From Xanthomonas hyacinthi (GTDB taxonomy: Bacteria; Pseudomonadota; Gammaproteobacteria; Xanthomonadales; Xanthomonadaceae), in the NCBI RefSeq assembly GCF_009769165.1, contig NZ_CP043476.1, positions 3,789,001 to 3,853,000 of the forward strand: a stretch of 64,000 bases of DNA, read 5' to 3'. This document shows, piece by piece, positions 1-7,654 of the stretch. Below the pieces are notes generated by a model. It was not told the origin of the DNA, did no database searches, and worked only from the letters and a program-made list of their open reading frames with translations. The stretch's first letter is position 1; every line of letters begins with the position of its first letter. A program made the translations under genes and the position numbers.

Positions 1-1438
1 CGGCGCCGATGGCGCGCGTTTCGGGTGTCCAGGCGCCCTGCACGGTGAGCCGCTGGTGGCCTTCGGAGGAGCGCGCGGCGAAGCTGGCATCGTCGGCGCG
101 GAACGTCTGCACCGGCAGCGTGGCGTCCGCGTCCACCGTGCGGAAAGCGATGCCGTGCTGGCGCAATTTGGCCGCGACCAGCGCGGCCTGCGCGGCCGGC
201 ACCAGATAGCCGGCGCGCGGCGCCACGACTTCCACGCTGGGCACGATCTGGTCGCGCAGCGGCACGCGCCACATCTGCGGGGTGCGCTCGTCGTAGCGGG
301 TCATCAGCGCGCCGGACACCGGCGACAGCGTGCGGGTATAGGCGTAGCCGCGGAAATCCACCAGGCGCGACTGTTCGGTGGTGCGGTAGTCCAGCGTCAC
401 CGTGCGCCCGCCCAGCTGTTGCGCGCGCGCGTCGGCGGCCAGCGCGTCGGCGCGCCAGCGGCTGCCGTTGCGCGCCACCTGCTGCAGCACCGAGACGATG
501 CTGTTGCGGGTGATGCGCACGCGCTGCGGATAGGGCTTCCACGAATGCGTTTCCACCAGCATGCCGAAGCGGTTGCGCAGCTGGAAATAGCCGTGCGAGA
601 AGCGCGGCGTGGCCACGCCGTCCTCGAAGCCGGAGGCGGGATCGTCGTCGACCACGAACGAGGGGTAGTAGGGCAACGGCAGCGAGCCCTGCCGCTTCAG
701 GTCGGCGAGCACGCCGTCGCGCAGGCGCAGGCCGTCGCCGCGCAGCGCGGCGTCGCCGGCATGCAGCGGTTCCACCTGTACCGACACGTCGTGCTCGAAC
801 TGCGCGCCGTCGGTGACGTGCAGGTCCACGTACAGCAGCGGATCCCACTGTTCGACCAGGCGCAGCATCGCCTGCATCTCCGGCGCGTCGGCCTTGACGT
901 AGTCGCGGTTGAGGTTGAGGTTCTGCGCGGTGGTGCGCCAGCCCATCTGCTCGGGACCGCGCTGGTTGGGCCGGTTCCAGGCGCCGAAGCGCTCGTGGCC
1001 GTCGACGTTGAACACCGGCACGAACAGCCACACCTGCCTGTCCAGCGCGCCGCGCGCGGCCTGGCCGTCGAGCAGCTGGCGCAGCGCCAGGAAGCCGGCG
1101 TCCTTGCCGTCGATCTCGCCGGCATGGATGCCGCCCTGGATCAGCACCACCGGCAATTTGCGCGCTTGCGCCGTTGCGGCATCCAGCGCGCCGGAGGTGG
1201 ACACCGCCAGCGCCTTCATCGGCCGGCCCTCGGGCGTGGTGCCGAAGTCGAAGCAACGCACCGCCTGCGGATAGCGCTGCGCGAATGCCTCGCACAGCGC
1301 GATGGTCTCGGCATAGCGGCCGGTACGGGCGAAACCGCTGCGTTCGGCCTCGGTGGACAGGCCCGCATCGCTGGCCAGCAATGGCATGCTGCACAGCAGC
1401 ATCGACAGCAGGAAGGGGACCAGCCAGGGTCGGATCAT
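1..1438 (-). CDS. M14 family zinc carboxypeptidase, secreted (C-terminus beyond left edge)
   Basis: Reading from the ATG at 1438 toward the left edge gives an uninterrupted protein of at least 479 residues whose end lies outside the window. Residues 1-22 form a signal peptide (hydrophobic LVPFLLSMLLCSMPLLA), so the enzyme should be exported. The segment GGIHAGEIDGKD carries the M14 zinc ligands His105 and Glu108, and the later DLHVTDG supplies the expected third histidine. The family removes C-terminal residues from peptides. The gene is divergent from the peptide transporter gene at 1618 across about 180 nt, which suggests a shared peptide-scavenging role (inference). The catalytic Glu region cannot be checked because part of the domain may lie off the window. 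Confidence 0.88.
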   Translation of the reverse strand, partial: MIRPWLVPFLLSMLLCSMPLLASDAGLSTEAERSGFARTGRYAETIALCEAFAQRYPQAVRCFDFGTTPEGRPMKALAVSTSGALDAATAQARKLPVVLIQGGIHAGEIDGKDAGFLALRQLLDGQAARGALDRQVWLFVPVFNVDGHERFGAWNRPNQRGPEQMGWRTTAQNLNLNRDYVKADAPEMQAMLRLVEQWDPLLYVDLHVTDGAQFEHDVSVQVEPLHAGDAALRGDGLRLRDGVLADLKRQGSLPLPYYPSFVVDDDPASGFEDGVATPRFSHGYFQLRNRFGMLVETHSWKPYPQRVRITRNSIVSVLQQVARNGSRWRADALAADARAQQLGGRTVTLDYRTTEQSRLVDFRGYAYTRTLSPVSGALMTRYDERTPQMWRVPLRDQIVPSVEVVAPRAGYLVPAAQAALVAAKLRQHGIAFRTVDADATLPVQTFRADDASFAARSSEGHQRLTVQGAWTPETRAIGA

Positions 1439-1617
1439 TGCGGCACCGTCTCGGGGTAGGCCCCCATGATGCGTGCAGCGCGCCGATTGCGAAAGCACCT
1501 GCATGCCGACGCGTCCATCGCGGATGGTTCGATTCGCCCGGAACGATCGGGTAACCTTCTGAAAATTTTGCCTGGACGCCTGCCTGTGACGAGCGAACCA
1601 TCGACGAGGAATTGCGG

Positions 1618-3174
1618 ATGAGTGCGGCCAGCGCACACGCCGGCGCGGGGATGCCGCGGCAGATCCCGTACATCATCGGCAACGAGGCCTGCGAGCGTTT
1701 CAGCTTCTACGGCATGCGCAACATCCTGGTGCAGTTCCTGATCACCTCGCTGCTGCTGCAGGAGATGACCGCGCCCGGCCGCGAGGCCGAGGCCAAGCAC
1801 ATCATGCACAGCTTCATGGTCGGCGTGTATTTCTTCCCGCTGCTCGGCGGCTGGCTGGCCGACCGCTTCTTCGGCAAGTACACCACCATCCTGTGGTTCA
1901 GCCTGGTCTATTGCGCGGGCCATGCCTGCCTGGCGCTGTTCGAGGGTAGCCGCGGCGGTTTCTTCGTCGGGCTCGGGCTGATCGCGCTGGGCGCGGGCGG
2001 GATCAAGCCGCTGGTGGCCTCGTTCATGGGCGACCAATTCGACCAGTCCAACAAGCACCTGGCCAAGCTGGTGTTCGACGCCTTCTACTGGATCATCAAC
2101 TTCGGTTCGCTGTTCGCCTCGCTACTGATCCCGCTGGCGCTGAAGCACCTCGGCCCGGCCTGGGCGTTCGGCATTCCCGGGATCCTGATGTTCGTGGCCA
2201 CGCTGGTGTTCTGGGCCGGGCGCCGCCGCTACGTGCGCGTGCCGCTGCCGCCGAAGGATCCGCATGGCTTCGCCCAGGTGGTGCGCAGCGCGCTGCTGCT
2301 GCGCGCGCCGGGCCAGGGGCGTCCCGGCCTGGCGCTCGCCGCCGCCGCGGTGGCGCTGGCGCTGGCCAGTTTCGCGCTGCTGCCGACGCTGGGCAGCGTG
2401 ATCTGCCTGTGCCTGGCGCTGGTGTTGCTGCTGGCCGGCATCGGCGGCGGCACCTGGTGGCAGCTGGAGCGCGCCCGCGCGGTGCATCCGGACGCGGCGG
2501 TGGGCGGCGTGCGCGCGGTGCTGCGGGTGCTGGTGGTGTTCGCGCTGGCGACGCCGTTCTTCTCGCTGTTCGACCAGAAGGCCTCGACCTGGGTGCTGCA
2601 GGGCCAGCAGATGCAGATGCCCGACTGGTTCAGCGCCTCGCAGATGCAGGCGCTGAATCCGGCGCTGGTGATGCTGTTGATCCCGTTCAACAACCTGGTG
2701 CTGTACCCGCTGCTGCGCCGCGGCGGCTACGAGCCCACCGCGTTGCGGCGGATGACCGCCGGCATCGCCTTCAGCGGCCTGGCCTGGATCATGGTCGGCA
2801 CGCTGCAGGTGGCCATGGACGGCGGCGACGCGCTGTCCATCGCCTGGCAGATCCTGCCGTATGCGCTGCTGACCTTCGGCGAGGTGCTGGTGTCGGCGAC
2901 CGGGCTGGAGTTCGCCTACAGCCAGGCGCCGCAATCGATGAAGGGCGTGGTGATGAGCTTCTGGAACCTGACCACCACGGTCGGCAACCTGTGGGTGCTG
3001 CTGTCCAACGCGGCGGTGCGCAACGACACCGTCACCGCGCACATCGGCAGTACCGGGCTCAGCGAAACCGCGTTCCTGATGTTCTTCTTCGCTGCCTTCG
3101 CCTGCGTCGCCGCGCTGTTGTTCGGGCTGTACGCGCGCCGTTACCGCATGGTCGATCATTACCGTACCGCCTGA
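1618..3174 (+). CDS. POT/PTR family proton-dependent oligopeptide transporter
   Basis: A 518-residue inner-membrane protein with about 12-14 hydrophobic helices. The family signature E-x-x-E-R-F-x-x-Y is seen near residues 22-32 (EACERFSFYGMR), at the end of helix 1, and typifies proton-coupled di/tripeptide symporters. The ATG at 1618 is preferred because GAGGA lies 7 nt upstream; a TTG two codons earlier is in frame but overlaps that site. The rhomboid gene begins 9 nt after the stop, so the two are probably cotranscribed. The neighbouring divergent M14 carboxypeptidase fits peptide uptake and use. Substrate preference cannot be read from sequence. Confidence 0.9.
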   Translation: MSAASAHAGAGMPRQIPYIIGNEACERFSFYGMRNILVQFLITSLLLQEMTAPGREAEAKHIMHSFMVGVYFFPLLGGWLADRFFGKYTTILWFSLVYCAGHACLALFEGSRGGFFVGLGLIALGAGGIKPLVASFMGDQFDQSNKHLAKLVFDAFYWIINFGSLFASLLIPLALKHLGPAWAFGIPGILMFVATLVFWAGRRRYVRVPLPPKDPHGFAQVVRSALLLRAPGQGRPGLALAAAAVALALASFALLPTLGSVICLCLALVLLLAGIGGGTWWQLERARAVHPDAAVGGVRAVLRVLVVFALATPFFSLFDQKASTWVLQGQQMQMPDWFSASQMQALNPALVMLLIPFNNLVLYPLLRRGGYEPTALRRMTAGIAFSGLAWIMVGTLQVAMDGGDALSIAWQILPYALLTFGEVLVSATGLEFAYSQAPQSMKGVVMSFWNLTTTVGNLWVLLSNAAVRNDTVTAHIGSTGLSETAFLMFFFAAFACVAALLFGLYARRYRMVDHYRTA

Positions 3175-3183
3175 GGCCCCCGC

Positions 3184-3819
3184 ATGCCGTCCGTCACTCC
3201 CGTCAATCTGATCCTGATCGTGCTCACCGTGCTGGTGTCGTGGGCGGCGTTCAACAACCGCAAGCTGCTCGACCGGCTGATCCTGTGGCCGCCGGCGATC
3301 GACCGGCACAAGCAGTACGACCGGCTGCTGACCCACGGCTTCATCCATGCCGATTTCCCGCATCTGCTGTTCAACATGATCACGCTGTACTTCTTCGGCG
3401 GCCCGATCGAACGGTTGATGGAACGGCTCACCGGCAGCCTGCTGACCTATCCGCTGTTCTACCTGGCGGCCTTGGTGGTGGCGATCCTGCCCAGCTACCT
3501 GAAGAACCAGAAGAACCCGAACTACTTCAGCCTGGGCGCATCCGGCGCGGTCTCGGCGGTGCTGTTCGCCTACATCCTGCTGGCGCCGTGGACCGGGATC
3601 TATTTCTTCTTCATCCCGATCCCGATCCCGGCGATCCTGTACGCGCTGTTCTACGTGGGCTACAGCATCTGGATGGACCGCCGCGGCGGCGACAACATCA
3701 ACCACAGCGCGCACCTGGCCGGCGCCGCGTTCGGGGTGATGTTCCTGCTGATCATGGAGCCGTCGGTGCTGCAGCACTTCCTCGGCCAGCTGGCGCAGCC
3801 GCGCTTCGGCCGCGGCTAG
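3184..3819 (+). CDS. rhomboid family intramembrane serine protease
   Basis: A 211-residue polytopic membrane protein with the rhomboid core. The catalytic serine is Ser120 in GASGA and the partner is His177 in NHSAHLAGAAFG; the conserved HGFIHAD and HLLFNM stretches (residues 51-66) form the oxyanion and L1 region. Rhomboids cleave transmembrane helices of client proteins inside the bilayer. The gene starts 9 nt after the peptide transporter stop and is probably in its operon. Some rhomboid-fold proteins are inactive, but both catalytic residues are present here. The client is unknown. No clear terminator follows. Confidence 0.9.
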   Translation: MPSVTPVNLILIVLTVLVSWAAFNNRKLLDRLILWPPAIDRHKQYDRLLTHGFIHADFPHLLFNMITLYFFGGPIERLMERLTGSLLTYPLFYLAALVVAILPSYLKNQKNPNYFSLGASGAVSAVLFAYILLAPWTGIYFFFIPIPIPAILYALFYVGYSIWMDRRGGDNINHSAHLAGAAFGVMFLLIMEPSVLQHFLGQLAQPRFGRG

Positions 3820-3925
3820 CGGCGGCGCGAGGGCCGCGTCGCTGCCGGCGCGCATGCGCAGTGCGAGGCGCGCGCGCCGCCTGGCGGTGGGTCGGCCGCG
3901 TCGCGGGCCGCAGGGTCGCGCTCGC

Positions 3926-4126
3926 TCAGGCGGCCTGCTGGCCGCGCAACTGCACCTGGGCGCTGCCGATGGCGGCGTGCTCGTAGGTTTGCTTCAGCCG
4001 GTCGTAGACCTCGCTGTTGAGCTGATCGAATTCCCAGCCCTGGGTGTGACCACCCACGACCAGTTGGTACAGCCCCTCCAGCAATGACGCGTCGTGGTCG
4101 CCCCGGATCTGTTCGTTGTCGCTCAT
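3926..4126 (-). CDS. small acidic conserved hypothetical protein (66 aa)
   Basis: A 66-residue cytoplasmic protein starting MSDNEQIRGDHDASLLEG and ending GSAQVQLRGQQAA. It has no signal peptide, membrane helix or cysteine, and looks like a compact mostly helical fold with acidic N-terminal and polar C-terminal parts. I do not recognise the family. It is accepted as a gene because the residue composition is protein-like and unlike the Arg/Ala-rich noise of spurious frames in this GC-rich DNA, and because it fills an otherwise empty gap. It converges with the rhomboid gene and is divergent from the GNAT gene at 4424. Function unknown. Confidence 0.65.
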   Translation of the reverse strand: MSDNEQIRGDHDASLLEGLYQLVVGGHTQGWEFDQLNSEVYDRLKQTYEHAAIGSAQVQLRGQQAA

Positions 4127-4423
4127 GCGCCTCGCCCCTGTTCGGTTGCCCTGTATGGAGTAAGCAAATCCAATGCCAGGTTTCCACGGTGGTATGCGGT
4201 CGGTAGCGGCCGCGCGCGGCGGACTTTAGCGCTGCCGGCATTTCCGGGCGGGCCGCAGGCCATTCGCGCGTCTGCCAGGTGGGCACATCGTGGTCCGCCG
4301 GCACGGCCCCCGGCCGCAAGTGACGCAGCGCGTCGGCTGCGGGTGACGCAGCGCGGCGCGCGGCTTCACACCGCCGCGGCGCGCGCCCGACCAGACTGAG
4401 CACTCCGTCGCAGGAGCCAGGCC
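4127..4423. other. intergenic region with no gene seen
   Basis: About 300 nt between divergent small genes. The only structure seen is a direct repeat of the 13-mer GTGACGCAGCGCG in two copies about 22 nt apart (near 4320-4355). It presumably carries promoters for both flanking genes, but no convincing -35/-10 pair could be picked. Confidence 0.4.
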
Positions 4424-4711
4424 ATGAGCGCAGCGTCCCTTCCCCCGATCGAACACGATCCGCAGCGGCAGCGCTTCACCTTGCAGCTGGACGGCCACGA
4501 GGCCGAGTTGGATTACCTGATGCAGGACGGGCGCCTGGTCATCACCCATACCGGCGTGCCGACCGCGATCGGCGGCCGCGGGCTGGCGGCACGGCTGGTG
4601 ACCGCGGCGCTGGAGCATGCGCGGGCGCAGGGCTTGAAGGTGGTCCCGGCCTGTTCGTATGCGGCGCTGTTCGTGCAGCGCCATCCCGAATATGCCGACG
4701 TGCTCGGCTGA
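4424..4711 (+). CDS. small GNAT-like N-acetyltransferase (YjdJ/GTL3B type)
   Basis: A 95-residue single-domain protein. It matches the short Gcn5-related family seen in E. coli YjdJ: the core runs VITHTGVPTAIGGRGLAARLV (residues about 40-60), where GGRGLA is the acetyl-CoA pyrophosphate loop, followed by HARAQGLKVVPACSYAALFVQRHPEY, a typical C-terminal strand and helix of this family. It presumably acetylates small molecules or protein termini; the substrate is not known. ATG at 4424 is preceded by AGGAG-like sequence (CAGGAGCCAGGCC). The gene stands alone, with the DUF3298 lipoprotein following 68 nt later. Confidence 0.82.
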   Translation: MSAASLPPIEHDPQRQRFTLQLDGHEAELDYLMQDGRLVITHTGVPTAIGGRGLAARLVTAALEHARAQGLKVVPACSYAALFVQRHPEYADVLG

Positions 4712-4779
4712 GTGCGCACGATGCAGCGACGGCGCGATAATTGCGCATCACACAGATGCAGGACACAGGGGGAGTGGAC

Positions 4780-5628
4780 GTGAGGCACAGGGTACAGACG
4801 GGGCAGAACATTCCGTGGTGGTGGACGGCGCTGGCATTGGCGGCGACGTTGGCCGTGGCAGGGTGCAAGCGCGAGGCCGCTGCGCCGGCCGCCGAACCGG
4901 CGCCGGCTCCGGCGCCCGCCGCCGCCGCCGCGGCGCCGGCGCCGGCGGAACTGAAGGACGTGATCGAACACAACCCCAGCTACGTGGTCGGCATCACCTT
5001 CCCGCCGGCGCTCAACCGCTATCCGGGCCTGGCCGAGGCGGTCGGCCGCTACGCGCAGGCCGCGCGCGGCGAGTTGATGGAGGCGGTCGGCGGCCTCGGC
5101 AACGACCGTCCCAGCGCGCCCTACGAGCTGTCGCTGCAGTTCGGGATGCTGCTGGAGCGGCCCGAGCTGGTGGCGGTGGCCGCCGACGGCAGCCGCTATA
5201 CCGGCGGCGCCCACGGCGAACCGCTGGTGGCGCGCTTCGTGTGGCTGCCGCCGCAGCAGCGCATGCTCACCGCCGCCGCGCTGATCCCCGATCCCAAGGG
5301 CTGGGCGCAGGTGGCCGACTACGTCGCCACGCAGCTGCGCCAGACGCTGCAGGCGCGGGTGGATGCCGAGCAGCTGCCGCCGGAGGACCACGACGAACAG
5401 GTCCGCAGCGCCGATAAGATGATCGCCGAAGGGACCGAGCCGCAAGCGGAGAACTTCAGCCAGTTCCAGCCCCTGGTCGACGCCGCCGGCAAGATCGTGG
5501 CGTTGCGCTTCGTGTTCCCGCCGTACCAGGTGGGACCGTATTCCGATGGCACGCAGTCGGTGGACGTCCCGGCCAGCGTGCTGCGCGGCCTGGTGGCGCC
5601 GGAATACGCGGAGCTGTTCGCTCCGTAG
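4780..5628 (+). CDS. DUF3298/DUF4163-type lipoprotein
   Basis: From the GTG at 4780 the product is 282 residues. The N-terminus has a positive stretch, a hydrophobic segment (WWTALALAATLAVAG) and a lipobox LAVAGC, so it should be a lipid-anchored envelope protein. A Pro/Ala-rich linker ([21 protein letters not shown]) follows and then a globular domain resembling the RsiV-type DUF3298 fold, with features such as SRYTGGAHGEP and FVFPPYQVGPYSDG; the GGAH motif and the YQVGPYSDG ending are typical. GTG 4780 is chosen because GGGGGAG lies 6 nt upstream; in-frame TTG 4741 and ATG 4756 lack this. In other bacteria such domains bind lysozyme or sense the cell wall; here the role is inference only. 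Confidence 0.8.
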   Translation: MRHRVQTGQNIPWWWTALALAATLAVAGCKREAAAPAAEPAPAPAPAAAAAAPAPAELKDVIEHNPSYVVGITFPPALNRYPGLAEAVGRYAQAARGELMEAVGGLGNDRPSAPYELSLQFGMLLERPELVAVAADGSRYTGGAHGEPLVARFVWLPPQQRMLTAAALIPDPKGWAQVADYVATQLRQTLQARVDAEQLPPEDHDEQVRSADKMIAEGTEPQAENFSQFQPLVDAAGKIVALRFVFPPYQVGPYSDGTQSVDVPASVLRGLVAPEYAELFAP

Positions 5629-5631
5629 GAC

Positions 5632-5640
5632 CTATACTAA
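5632..5640 (+). promoter_or_regulatory. candidate -10 element for cfa (CCTATACTA)
   Basis: CCTATACTA lies just after the stop of the DUF3298 gene and about 50 nt before a strong Shine-Dalgarno at 5683-5693. TATACT differs from TATAAT at one base, and the CTATACT form is the classical extended -10 of stress-type promoters. No good -35 hexamer is seen 17 nt upstream. This is a visual assignment only. Confidence 0.35.
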
Positions 5641-5694
5641 TCTGCGATCGGGATAGGCCACGCCGCGCTTGCGCGCGCGGGGCAAGGAAGAAGG

Positions 5695-5892
5695 ATGGAA
5701 CGTATGTCGATAAGCGACCGGGCGATGACGCCGCCTCGTGCGCGCCCAGGCGCGGCCCTGCGGGTTGCCGTGTGCGGCACCCAGGCGGCCGCGCGCGGCT
5801 TGGACAGGCCGGCCTGCCGCGGCGCCACGCACGGCCGCCTGGGCGCCGCGCGCGGCAACGTGGCCTGTCCCGATCGCGTTGGCAGGCCCTAG
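5695..5892 (+). CDS. leader/upstream ORF before cfa (66 codons), possibly a displaced Cfa N-terminus
   Basis: An ATG at 5695 follows an excellent Shine-Dalgarno (AAGGAAGAAGG, 5683-5693), the best in this locus, yet the cyclopropane synthase homology begins about 200 nt downstream in another frame. The frame from 5695 (MERMSISDRAMTPPRARP...) ends in TAG at 5890-5892, 4 nt before the GTG at 5897. The stretch beyond the first 17 codons is Arg/Gly/Ala-rich and covers a palindromic repeat, so it does not look like a folded protein. It may be a translated leader coupled to cfa, or the original Cfa start separated from its gene body by an insertion. Function is inference. Confidence 0.35.
   Translation: MERMSISDRAMTPPRARPGAALRVAVCGTQAAARGLDRPACRGATHGRLGAARGNVACPDRVGRP
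5774..5849. repeat. GC-rich inverted repeat in the cfa leader
   Basis: The arms 5774-5790 (core CCCAGGCGGCC) and 5833-5849 (core GGCCGCCTGGG) match at 16 of 17 positions and could fold the transcript into a long hairpin. A second overlapping pair, GGACAGGCC near 5802-5810 and GGCCTGTCC near 5862-5870, offers an alternative fold. The 12-mer GCCGCGCGCGGC also occurs in both halves. It lies between the best ribosome binding site and the cfa reading frame. Confidence 0.7.
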
Positions 5893-5896
5893 CGGG

Positions 5897-7021
5897 GTGG
5901 GCGTGGCCGGGCCGCTGCAGCGCCGTGTCGTCGATCTGCTCGCCAGCGCCGACGTGCGCGTGGGCGGTGGGCGCGCCCACGACATCGCGGTGCACGATCC
6001 GCGTTTCTACGCGCGGGTGCTGGCGCAAGGGTCGCTGGGCCTGGGCGAAAGCTACATGGACGGCTGGTGGGATGCGCCGGCCCTGGACGCGTTGCTGGCG
6101 CGGCTGATCGACGCGGAGCTGGAGCGGCGCGTGCACGGCCTCGCCGACCTGGCCCATGCGCTGCGCGCGCGCCTGTTCAACCTGCAGCGCGGGCAGCGCA
6201 GCTACGAGGTCGGCCGTCGCCACTACGATCTGGGCAACGACCTGTACCAGGCGATGCTCGGCCGCCGCCTGGTCTACAGCTGCGGCTACTGGGCCGCCGC
6301 CGACGACCTGGACGCGGCGCAGGAGGCCAAGCTGGACCTGGTCTGCCGCAAGCTGCGGCTGCGCCCGGGCATGCGCGTGCTGGACATCGGCTGCGGCTGG
6401 GGCGAGGCGCTGAAGTTCGCCGCCGAGCGCTACGGCGTGGCCGGCGTCGGCGTCACCGTGTCGCAGGCCCAGGCCGATTACGCGCGGCAGTTGTGCCGCG
6501 GCCTGCCGATCGAGATCCGCCTGCAGGACTACCGCGAGGTCGACGAGCGTTTCGACGCGATCTTCTCGATCGGCATGTTCGAGCATGTCGGCGACAAGAA
6601 CTACCGCCGCTACATCGAGCGGGTGCGGCATTGCCTGCGCGCGGACGGGCTGTTCCTGCTGCATACCATCGGCAGCAACGTGTCGCGGCACCGCACCGAT
6701 CCGTGGATCGCGCGCTACATCTTCCCCAATTCGATGCTGCCGTCGGCCACGCAGCTGGCCGCGGCGCTGGAAGGCCGCTTCGTGTGCGAGGACTGGCACA
6801 ACTTCGGCACCGACTACGACCGCACCCTGCAAGCCTGGCGCGACAACGTCGAGGCGGCCTGGCCACGGCTGGATCCGCAGCGCTACGACGCGCGCTTCCG
6901 GCGCATGTGGCGTTTCTATCTGGCCGGATCGATGGCCACCTTCCGCTGCCGCCGCGCGCAGCTGTGGCAGCTGCTGCTGTCGCCCGAAGGTGTACGGGAG
7001 GCCTACCGCGCACCGCGTTGA
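5897..7021 (+). CDS. cfa: cyclopropane-fatty-acyl-phospholipid synthase
   Basis: About 374 residues, closely following E. coli Cfa. The enzyme transfers a methylene group from S-adenosylmethionine to cis double bonds of membrane phospholipid acyl chains. Visible landmarks are GSLGLGESYMDGWW, the SAM loop VLDIGCGWG (residues about 155-163), SIGMFEHVG, LLHTIGS, IFPNSMLPS and EDWHNFGTDYDRTL. Homology to E. coli begins at about LQRRVVDLLASADVRV. GTG at 5897 or 5903 is therefore the likely start, although neither has a good ribosome site; the frame is open further upstream, but that part is Arg/Pro/Ala-rich and palindromic. Translation may be coupled to the leader ORF ending at 5892. Confidence 0.92.
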   Translation: MGVAGPLQRRVVDLLASADVRVGGGRAHDIAVHDPRFYARVLAQGSLGLGESYMDGWWDAPALDALLARLIDAELERRVHGLADLAHALRARLFNLQRGQRSYEVGRRHYDLGNDLYQAMLGRRLVYSCGYWAAADDLDAAQEAKLDLVCRKLRLRPGMRVLDIGCGWGEALKFAAERYGVAGVGVTVSQAQADYARQLCRGLPIEIRLQDYREVDERFDAIFSIGMFEHVGDKNYRRYIERVRHCLRADGLFLLHTIGSNVSRHRTDPWIARYIFPNSMLPSATQLAAALEGRFVCEDWHNFGTDYDRTLQAWRDNVEAAWPRLDPQRYDARFRRMWRFYLAGSMATFRCRRAQLWQLLLSPEGVREAYRAPR

Positions 7022-7096
7022 GCGGCGCGCGGCCGCCGGCGCGGTGCGACAGTGGGTAGCATTGGCGATCCCGACCCAAATGCGATCCCACCCCCC

Positions 7097-7594
7097 ATGG
7101 GAAGTTTCGATCAGACCGAGCGACGCGTGGCGCACACCTGCGAGCGCTACCCCGCCTTCCCGCGCGAGCCCGCCATCCTGGTCAGGCTGCTCAAGCACCT
7201 GTACAAGCGCATCCACGCCAATGCCTGCATGTTGCTCAAGGCCTACGGCATCAGCCCGCCGGAGTACGAGATCCTGATGATGCTGTACGGCACGCCCGGG
7301 CAGTGCATCACCCCGACCGAAGTGGCCGAGGCCGCGGTCGAGAAGCCGGCCAACATCACCCGCCTCACCGACAGTCTGTGCGGCAAGGGCCTGCTGCTGC
7401 GTGCGGCCAGCCCCGAGGACCGGCGCAAGGTCACCCTGACCCTGCAGCCGGCGGGGCTGGCGTTGATCGAACGCTTGTTGCCGGACGTGTGCAGTTTGCT
7501 CGATGCCGAGACCGTGGGCCTGGACGAGGGCGAACAACTGCAGCTGGAGCGGCTGCTCAAGAAGATGCTCGACAGCGTCGACCGCGCCGGCTGA
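7097..7594 (+). CDS. MarR family transcriptional regulator
   Basis: A 165-residue winged-helix regulator. The core PPEYEILMMLYGTPGQCITPTEVAEAAVEKPANITRLTDSLCGKGLLLRAASPEDRRKVTLTL is a MarR domain: the recognition helix lies in KPANITRLTDSL and the wing in SPEDRRKVTLTLQPAG. The N-terminal helix (ILVRLLKHLYKRIHANACMLL) and C-terminal helices should form the dimer interface, and the overall form resembles EmrR/MprA regulators of drug efflux. No efflux genes adjoin it, so the target is unknown; cfa lies upstream in the same direction. ATG 7097 is chosen over an in-frame GTG at 7052; neither has a clear Shine-Dalgarno. It converges with the M3 peptidase gene. Confidence 0.86.
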   Translation: MGSFDQTERRVAHTCERYPAFPREPAILVRLLKHLYKRIHANACMLLKAYGISPPEYEILMMLYGTPGQCITPTEVAEAAVEKPANITRLTDSLCGKGLLLRAASPEDRRKVTLTLQPAGLALIERLLPDVCSLLDAETVGLDEGEQLQLERLLKKMLDSVDRAG

Positions 7595-7654
7595 CGATGG
7601 CGCTTGCCGGTGGCGGCAAGCGCAGGTTGCGGCAGCGGCGCTGTGCCTGGCGGC

